DNA from: Paracidovorax avenae
GTDB lineage: Bacteria; Pseudomonadota; Gammaproteobacteria; Burkholderiales; Burkholderiaceae_C
Direction: 5' to 3'
Length of the DNA stretch: 64,000 nucleotides
Assembly: GCF_040892545.1 (NCBI RefSeq)
Contig: NZ_CP156079.1
Location: 3,693,501 to 3,757,500 of the forward strand
Shown here: piece after piece, positions 55,453-64,000 of the stretch
Position numbering within the stretch: position 1 is the first letter of the stretch
Layout of the letters: every line of letters starts with the position of its first letter
The notes under the pieces: generated by a model
What the model saw: the letters and a program-made list of their open reading frames with translations, nothing else
What the model was told of the DNA's origin: nothing
Databases searched by the model: none
Position numbers and translations under genes: made by a program

Positions 55453-57054
55453 ATGCAGTCCTCATCCGCGCCACCGCCGCCCCCTGGGCGCCCCTCACCG
55501 CTCGTGCGTGTCCGCAATGCGGCGCTCGGCAACCTGCAGCTCACCGTCTCGGCCGGGCTGATCGCGGCCGTGGTGCTCTGGGGGCTGGCGTCCCCCGCCA
55601 GCCTCGGCGCCTTCTTCGGCATGTTGCTGTCGGACATCACGCGGAACTTCGGATGGTTGTACCTGTGGGTGGTGCTGGGGCTGGTCGTGCTGGCCCTCTT
55701 CCTGGCGCTGAGCCGCTATGGCGACCTGAAGCTGGGCGACGAGGACGAGGAGCCCGAGTTCTCCACCGCGACATGGTTCGCGATGCTCTTCGCGGCAGGC
55801 ATGGGCATCGGCCTGGTGTTCTGGGGCGTGGCCGAACCGGTCTCGCACTACGGCCTGCCGCCGCCCGGCATCGCCCCGCAGACGCCCGAGGCCGCGGGCG
55901 CCGCCATGCGCTACGCCTTCTTCCACTGGGGGCTGCATCCCTGGGCGATCTACGGCATCGTCGGGCTGGCGATCGCCTTCTTCCAGTTCCGCCGGCAGGC
56001 CCCGGCCCTGGTGAGCTCCGCCACCGAATCGCTGCCCTGGCGCGGCATGCGCCACCTCTCGCCCCTGGTGAACGTGCTGGCGGTGGTGGCCACGGCCTTC
56101 GGCGTCGCCGCCTCCCTCGGCATGGGCGCCGCGCAGATCAACGGCGGCCTGCAGGCAGTGTTCGGCGTGCCGGTGGGCCCCTGGCCACAGGCCGCCATCA
56201 TCGTGGTGACGACGGCACTGTTCATCACCTCGGCGGTGAGCGGCGTGGACCGGGGCATCAAGTGGCTTTCCAGTGCGAACCTGCTGCTCGCGGCCTTCCT
56301 GGCGCTGGCGGTATTCCTGCTCGGGCCCACGGTGTCGCTGGTGAACACCTTCACCAACACGCTGGGCGCCTACCTGAGCGAATTCGTGCGCACCAGCCTG
56401 CGGATGTCGCCGTTCCGGGACAGCACCTGGGTGGGCGACTGGACCATCTTCTACTGGTCGTGGTGGATCGCTTGGTCGCCGTTCGTGGGCCTGTTCATCG
56501 CGCGCGTCTCGCGCGGACGCACGATCCGCGAGTTCGTGCTGGGCACCGTGATCGCGCCCAGCCTCGTGGGCTTCCTGTGGTTCTCGATCTTCGGCGGCAC
56601 GGCGCTGCACCTGGAGATCTTCCGCCAGATCCCGCTGGCCGCCGCGGCACAGGCCGACCCGGCCACCGCGATGTTCGCCATGTTCGGCGCGATGCCGCTG
56701 GGGCTGGCGATGTCCATCGTGGCCACGGTGCTGGTGGTGGTGTTCTTCGTCACCTCGGGCGACTCGGCCACGCTGGTGCTGGGCACGATGAGCACCCGGG
56801 GCGATCCGGACCCTTCCGCGCGCGTGAAGATCGTGTGGGGCCTGCTGGTGGCCGGCATCGCGCTGTCGCTGCTGTTCGCGGGCGGCCTGCAGGCGGTGCA
56901 GACCGCCACCATCGTGTTCGCGCTGCCGTTCGCGCTGGTGCTGGTGCTGATGGCCGTGGCCCTGCTGCGCGCGGTGCGCGAGGACCACGAGGCCGAACGC
57001 AAGCGCGAACGCGCCCTGCGGCGCCGGATGCGCGAGATGGCGATGCGCGAATGA
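55453..57054 (+). CDS. BCCT-family transporter (betaine/carnitine/choline type)
   Basis: 533 aa, twelve membrane segments. [52 protein letters not shown] and the signature [20 protein letters not shown] identify the family; the glycine-rich [12 protein letters not shown] is the Na+/H+-coupling and substrate region. These carriers take up quaternary ammonium osmolytes such as glycine betaine. The C-terminal tail is short and highly charged ([20 protein letters not shown]), as in osmosensing members. It is followed by a terminator-like hairpin, then the trehalose/glycogen operon. Confidence 0.95.
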   Translation: MQSSSAPPPPPGRPSPLVRVRNAALGNLQLTVSAGLIAAVVLWGLASPASLGAFFGMLLSDITRNFGWLYLWVVLGLVVLALFLALSRYGDLKLGDEDEEPEFSTATWFAMLFAAGMGIGLVFWGVAEPVSHYGLPPPGIAPQTPEAAGAAMRYAFFHWGLHPWAIYGIVGLAIAFFQFRRQAPALVSSATESLPWRGMRHLSPLVNVLAVVATAFGVAASLGMGAAQINGGLQAVFGVPVGPWPQAAIIVVTTALFITSAVSGVDRGIKWLSSANLLLAAFLALAVFLLGPTVSLVNTFTNTLGAYLSEFVRTSLRMSPFRDSTWVGDWTIFYWSWWIAWSPFVGLFIARVSRGRTIREFVLGTVIAPSLVGFLWFSIFGGTALHLEIFRQIPLAAAAQADPATAMFAMFGAMPLGLAMSIVATVLVVVFFVTSGDSATLVLGTMSTRGDPDPSARVKIVWGLLVAGIALSLLFAGGLQAVQTATIVFALPFALVLVLMAVALLRAVREDHEAERKRERALRRRMREMAMRE

Positions 57055-57146
57055 CGGCATTCCACGCGCGGCCGCCAAAGCGGCCCAGTCCTACAGGCCC
57101 AGTCGCCGCTGCCGCGCGAGCTCGACCGGCCGCTGCATGCGCCAAT

Positions 57147-57186
57147 GGCTTCCAGCCGACACGGTCGTGCGGAAGCCGGCTTTTTT
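57147..57186 (+). terminator. Intrinsic terminator of the BCCT gene, in the glgB leader
   Basis: GGCTTCC at 57147-57153 pairs with GGAAGCC at 57171-57177, followed at 57181-57186 by six T. It is the clearest Rho-independent terminator in the window. It lies 90 bases after the BCCT stop and before the glgB GTG start. Confidence 0.75.
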
Positions 57187-57226
57187 GTTGCGTTCCTTCT
57201 TCCCCGACCTTCTCCAGGATCCCACC

Positions 57227-59179
57227 GTGCCGTCCAACGATTCCTCCCTGCTGACCGCCCACGACGCCTACCTGCTGCGCGAGGGCACGCACGCACGCCT
57301 CTACCAGTCGCTGGGCTGCCACCTGCGCCGCACAGCCGGCGTGCCCGCGCAGGAGGCGCGCGGCGCGGACTTCGCGGTCTGGGCCCCGAACGCGGCCTCG
57401 GTGTCGGTGATCGGTGACTGGAACGGCTGGAACCCGGAGCCAGACCCGCTGGCGCCGCGCGGTGACGACAGCGGCGTGTGGGAGGGCTTCGCGCCCCACG
57501 CCGCCCACGGGCAGGCCTACAAGTTCCGCATCGTGTCGCGCAACGGCGGCCGGGTGCTGGAAAAGGCAGACCCACTGGCCATCTGCTCCGAGCTGCCGCC
57601 GCGCACCGCCTCGCGCATATGGGACCTGGACTACACCTGGAACGACGGAGACTGGATGGCCTCGCGCGGCCCGCGCAATGCGCTGAACGCGCCGATGTCG
57701 ATCTACGAGGTGCACGCCGGCTCCTGGCGGCGCAGGGACGGCCAGTTCATGGGCTACCGCGAACTGGCACACGCGCTGGGCGAGTACGTGCAGTCGATGG
57801 GCTTCACCCACGTGGAGCTGATGCCCATTACCGAGCATCCGTTCTACGGCTCCTGGGGCTACCAGACCACCGGCTATTTCGCGCCCACGTCGCGCTACGG
57901 CACGCCGCAGGATTTCATGTACTTCGTGGACCACCTGCACCAGCGCGGCATCGGCGTGCTGCTGGACTGGGTGCCCTCGCACTTCCCGATGGACGCGCAT
58001 GGACTGGCGGAGTTCGACGGCACGCACCTGTACGAGCACGCCGACCCGCGCCAGGGCTTCCACCCGGAGTGGAACTCGGCCATCTTCAACTACGGCCGCA
58101 ACGAGGTGCGCAGCTTCCTCGTCTCCTCGGGTCTTTTCTGGCTCGACAAGTACCACCTGGACGGCCTGCGCGTGGACGCGGTGGCGTCCATGCTCTACCT
58201 GGACTACGCGCGCAAGCACGGCGAATGGGTGCCCAACCGCCATGGCGGGCGCGAGAACCTGGAGGCGATCGAGTTCATGCGGCTGCTCAACCGCTCGCTC
58301 TACCGCGACCATCCGGACACCGTGAGCATTGCCGAGGAATCCACCGCCTGGCCCATGGTCTCGCGCCCCGTGGAAATGAACGGGCTGGGCTTCGGCATGA
58401 AGTGGAACATGGGCTGGATGCACGACACGCTGTCGTACTTCAAGGAAGACCCGGTCCACCGCCGCTACCACCACCACAAGCTCACGTTCTCGCTGGTCTA
58501 TGCCTTCAACGAGAACTTCGTGCTGCCGCTCTCGCACGACGAGGTCGTCTATGGCAAGGGCTCGCTCGTCAACAAGATGCCGGGGGACGAATGGCAGCAG
58601 TTCGCCAACCTGCGCGCGCTGTTCGGCCTGATGTGGGCCCACCCCGGCAAGAAGCTGCTCTTCATGGGTGGCGAGTTCGGCCAGCGCCGCGAATGGACGC
58701 ACGAGGGCGAACTCGAATGGCGGGTCTGCGACGGCCCGCTGCACGGCGGCCTGCAGCGCATGGTGCGCGAACTCAACCGCGTGCTGCGCAGCGAGCCCGC
58801 CCTGCACGATATCGATTTTTCCCCGGAGGGCTTCCAGTGGGTGGAGGCCGACGACGCCGGCCGCAGCGTGATCGCCTTCCTGCGCAAGCCCGGCGCCGAG
58901 GCCCAGCGCCAGGGCGCCACGCCCGTGCTGGTGGTCTGCAACATGACGCCCGTGCCGCGCGAGAACTACCTCGTGGGAGTGCCTTCCGCCGGCTACTGGC
59001 GGGAACTTTTCAACAGCGACGCCCGCGAATTCGGCGGCGCCGGCTGGGGCAACCTGGGCGGCGTGGAAGCCGCACCCGTGCGCTCGCACCACTGGGCGCA
59101 GTCGCTGTGCCTCACGCTACCGCCGCTGTCCACCCTCATCCTCCGACAGGAGCCTGCACGCCATGCCTTCCCCGCCTGA
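57227..59179 (+). CDS. glgB: 1,4-alpha-glucan branching enzyme GlgB
   Basis: 650 aa from GTG 57227. The CBM48 module ([20 protein letters not shown]) and the GH13_9 barrel are complete: [16 protein letters not shown] block, [20 protein letters not shown], nucleophile D317 in [10 protein letters not shown], acid/base E370 in IAEESTAWP and D438 in [11 protein letters not shown]. It cuts alpha-1,4 chains and re-attaches them by alpha-1,6 bonds. GTG is preferred: AGGA at 57215-57218 is well spaced, homology begins just after it, and the upstream ATG at 57137 lies before a terminator hairpin. Its end overlaps glgE by 17 bases. Confidence 0.95.
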   Translation: MPSNDSSLLTAHDAYLLREGTHARLYQSLGCHLRRTAGVPAQEARGADFAVWAPNAASVSVIGDWNGWNPEPDPLAPRGDDSGVWEGFAPHAAHGQAYKFRIVSRNGGRVLEKADPLAICSELPPRTASRIWDLDYTWNDGDWMASRGPRNALNAPMSIYEVHAGSWRRRDGQFMGYRELAHALGEYVQSMGFTHVELMPITEHPFYGSWGYQTTGYFAPTSRYGTPQDFMYFVDHLHQRGIGVLLDWVPSHFPMDAHGLAEFDGTHLYEHADPRQGFHPEWNSAIFNYGRNEVRSFLVSSGLFWLDKYHLDGLRVDAVASMLYLDYARKHGEWVPNRHGGRENLEAIEFMRLLNRSLYRDHPDTVSIAEESTAWPMVSRPVEMNGLGFGMKWNMGWMHDTLSYFKEDPVHRRYHHHKLTFSLVYAFNENFVLPLSHDEVVYGKGSLVNKMPGDEWQQFANLRALFGLMWAHPGKKLLFMGGEFGQRREWTHEGELEWRVCDGPLHGGLQRMVRELNRVLRSEPALHDIDFSPEGFQWVEADDAGRSVIAFLRKPGAEAQRQGATPVLVVCNMTPVPRENYLVGVPSAGYWRELFNSDAREFGGAGWGNLGGVEAAPVRSHHWAQSLCLTLPPLSTLILRQEPARHAFPA

Positions 59180-61334
59180 CTCCGAGCCCTCCTCCCGCAC
59201 CGGCCGGCCCGCACCGTCCACTGCGCCCTCCGGCCCCGGACACCGCCTGCCCGCGCCGGCCGCCACCGCGCAGGCCGTGCCGCGCGCGGCGCCGCCGCTT
59301 CCGGCGGACGGACGTGCGCGCGCGGTGATCGACGCGGTGCTGCCGGTGGTGGACGGTGGCCGCTTCGCGGTCAAGCGCGTGGCGGGCGAGGCGGTGCGCA
59401 TCACCGCCCACTGCTTCACCGACGGACACGACGTGCCACGGGCGATGCTGCAGTGGTGGAAGGAGGAAGGCCCCGGCGCCCCCACCGCGCCGGCCGAGGT
59501 GCCGATGCACCCCGGGGTGAACGACGAGTGGCGGGCCGAGTTCACGCCGCCCGATCCCGGGCTCTACCGCTATACCGTGGTCGCCTGGGTGGACGCCTTC
59601 GAATCCTGGCGGCACGACATGCAGCGCCGCGTGGATCCGGCGGACATCCGCGTGGCGGCGCGCGTGGGCGCGGCCGACGCCCGGGCTGCAGCCATGCGGG
59701 CCGCGGCGCACCCCACGCCGGCCGACGCGCGGCAGCTCGAGGAATGGGCGGAGGCGCTGGAACGCGGCGCCCGCGAGGACAGCGCCGATGCGGCGCCGCT
59801 CAAGGCGCTGGCGCTGCAGGAAGCCGCGGCCGAGGCGATGCGCCGCCACCCGGACCGCAGCCTGGAAACCCGCCACCCCGTCGCGCTGCCGCTGCGCGCG
59901 GACCGGGAGCGCGCGCGCTTCAGCACCTGGTACGAACTCTTCCCGCGCTCCACCGCGGCCGTGCCGGGCATGCACGGCACCTTCCGCGACGTGGAGGGCC
60001 GGCTGGCCAGCATCGCCGCCATGGGCTTCGACGTGCTGTACTTCCCGCCCATCCACCCCATCGGCCGGGTACAGCGCAAGGGCCGCAACAACACCCTCAC
60101 CGCCGCGCCCGGCGACGTGGGCAGCCCGTGGGCGATCGGCGCCGACGAGGGTGGGCACAAGTCCATCCAGCCCGAGCTGGGCACGCCGGAGGACTTCCGC
60201 CGCCTCGTGGCACGGGCACGGGAACACGGCATCGAGATCGCGCTGGACATCGCCTTCCAGTGCGCGCCGGACCATCCCTACGTGCGCGAGCACCCGGACT
60301 GGTTCCGCTGGCGCCCCGACGGCACCGTGCAGTACGCCGAGAACCCACCCAAGAAGTACCAGGACATCTACCCCTTCCATTTCGAATGCGAGGACTGGCG
60401 CGGCCTCTGGAAGGAGCTGCGCAGCGTGTTCGCGCACTGGATCGGCGAGGGCGTGCGCATCTTCCGCGTGGACAACCCGCACACCAAGGCCTTCGGCTTC
60501 TGGGAGTGGGTGATCGGCGACATCCAGCGCGAGCACCCCGACGTGATCTTCCTGGCCGAGGCCTTCACGCGCCCCAAGGTGATGCACGGCCTGGCCAAGC
60601 GGGGCTATACCCAGTCCTATACCTACTTCACCTGGCGCAACACCCGTCAGGAACTGCAGGACTATTTCACCGAGCTCAACACCGCGCCCGGGCGGGACTA
60701 CTTCCGCCCCAACGTATGGCCCAACACACCCGACATCCTGCATGCGCAGCTGCAGGGCGGCGAGCCCGCCATGTTCGCGCTGCGGCTGGTGCTGGCCGCC
60801 ACGCTCTCGGCCAACTACGGCATCTACGGGCCGGCCTACGAACTGCTGGAGCACCTGCCGCGCGAGCCCGGCAGCGAGGAGTACCGCGACTCCGAAAAAT
60901 ACCAGCTGCGGCACTGGGACCTGGAGCGGCCCGGCAACCTGCGGCCGCTCATCGCCCGCGTGAACCACATCCGCCGCACCCACCCTGCCCTGCAGGACGA
61001 CCACAACCTGCGCTTCCTGCCGGTGGACAACGACATGCTGCTGGCCTACCTGAAGCGCTCGCCGGACGGCCGCGACGTGATCGTGACGGTGGTCAACCTC
61101 GACCCGCACCACCCGCAATCGGGCTGGATGCGCCTGACCGCGTCCGACATCGCCATCGCGGCGGGCGACCCACCCGCGGCCGACTGGCAGATGCACGACC
61201 TGCTGAGCCAGCAGCGCTTCCTCTGGCAGGGCGACACCCACTACGTGCTGCTGGATCCGCAGCGCGCGCCCGCCCACATCTTCTCCGTGCGGCGCCGCGT
61301 TGCCGGCGCCGGAGACATCGATCCCTTCCAGTGA
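59163..61334 (+). CDS. glgE: Alpha-1,4-glucan:maltose-1-phosphate maltosyltransferase GlgE
   Basis: 723 aa GH13_3 enzyme that adds maltose units from maltose-1-phosphate to alpha-glucan. An unconserved Pro/Ala-rich leader (1-48) precedes the N-domain; the catalytic barrel shows [53 protein letters not shown], nucleophile D437 in [10 protein letters not shown] and acid/base E466 in FLAEAFTRP, then [17 protein letters not shown]. The length is typical. Overlaps glgB by 17 bases and ends four bases before treS, so the three genes form an operon. Confidence 0.96.
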   Translation: MPSPPDSEPSSRTGRPAPSTAPSGPGHRLPAPAATAQAVPRAAPPLPADGRARAVIDAVLPVVDGGRFAVKRVAGEAVRITAHCFTDGHDVPRAMLQWWKEEGPGAPTAPAEVPMHPGVNDEWRAEFTPPDPGLYRYTVVAWVDAFESWRHDMQRRVDPADIRVAARVGAADARAAAMRAAAHPTPADARQLEEWAEALERGAREDSADAAPLKALALQEAAAEAMRRHPDRSLETRHPVALPLRADRERARFSTWYELFPRSTAAVPGMHGTFRDVEGRLASIAAMGFDVLYFPPIHPIGRVQRKGRNNTLTAAPGDVGSPWAIGADEGGHKSIQPELGTPEDFRRLVARAREHGIEIALDIAFQCAPDHPYVREHPDWFRWRPDGTVQYAENPPKKYQDIYPFHFECEDWRGLWKELRSVFAHWIGEGVRIFRVDNPHTKAFGFWEWVIGDIQREHPDVIFLAEAFTRPKVMHGLAKRGYTQSYTYFTWRNTRQELQDYFTELNTAPGRDYFRPNVWPNTPDILHAQLQGGEPAMFALRLVLAATLSANYGIYGPAYELLEHLPREPGSEEYRDSEKYQLRHWDLERPGNLRPLIARVNHIRRTHPALQDDHNLRFLPVDNDMLLAYLKRSPDGRDVIVTVVNLDPHHPQSGWMRLTASDIAIAAGDPPAADWQMHDLLSQQRFLWQGDTHYVLLDPQRAPAHIFSVRRRVAGAGDIDPFQ

Positions 61335-61338
61335 TGCC

Positions 61339-64000
<2,662 letters not shown>

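Overview
The window looks like a chromosome segment of a high-GC betaproteobacterium of the Acidovorax/Paracidovorax (Comamonadaceae) type. The signs are very GC-rich coding sequence with long antisense shadow frames, an MdtABC/MuxABC efflux operon ending in a NodT-family lipoprotein, Anbu and GlgE-pathway genes, and VgrG/RHS type VI secretion cargo. The genus is an inference from gene content and style; there is no rRNA in the window to confirm it. I saw no tRNA, rRNA, CRISPR array or transposase.

Layout. 1-8.5 kb is core-type: a partial Cache/PAS sensor, an MscS-like channel with a small partner, a GAF-EAL protein, mutS and fabI. 8.7-18.6 kb is a type VI secretion cargo island read leftward: vgrG, a PAAR-RHS protein with a variable AT-rich tip, an overlapping small membrane protein (candidate immunity) and three further small AT-rich genes. 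18.8-24.8 kb holds a solitary Anbu proteasome-like peptidase, an alpha/beta hydrolase, a BBE-type flavoprotein, a PAS-GGDEF protein and uppP. 24.8-34.2 kb is an RND efflux operon (mdtA-mdtB-mdtC-OMF). It diverges from a LytS/LytTR-type two-component pair. 36.6-44.9 kb has a LysE exporter, a GGDEF-EAL protein, a hybrid kinase with a LuxR-type regulator, another GGDEF protein, an orphan ABC ATPase and a small unknown gene.

44.9-53.8 kb is the molybdate locus (modE, modABC). It is split by a second PAAR-RHS gene whose core is a near-copy of the first, in opposite orientation, with a completely different tip. A clean ModE-type operator lies directly in front of modA. 54-57 kb has a lyase of the fumarase/aspartase superfamily and a BCCT carrier. 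57.2-64 kb is a glgB-glgE-treS/mak operon for interconversion of trehalose and alpha-glucan; treS runs off the right edge.

The most interesting feature is the pair of inverted RHS copies with their 5' ends facing each other across about 29.8 kb. Recombination in the shared core would invert the interval and exchange toxin tips between the vgrG-linked and the mod-linked expression contexts. Other points are a His/Cys (clan CD-like) tip without an adjacent immunity gene, an in-frame GC-rich insertion in mdtB, the ModE box, and five genes with GGDEF and/or EAL domains.
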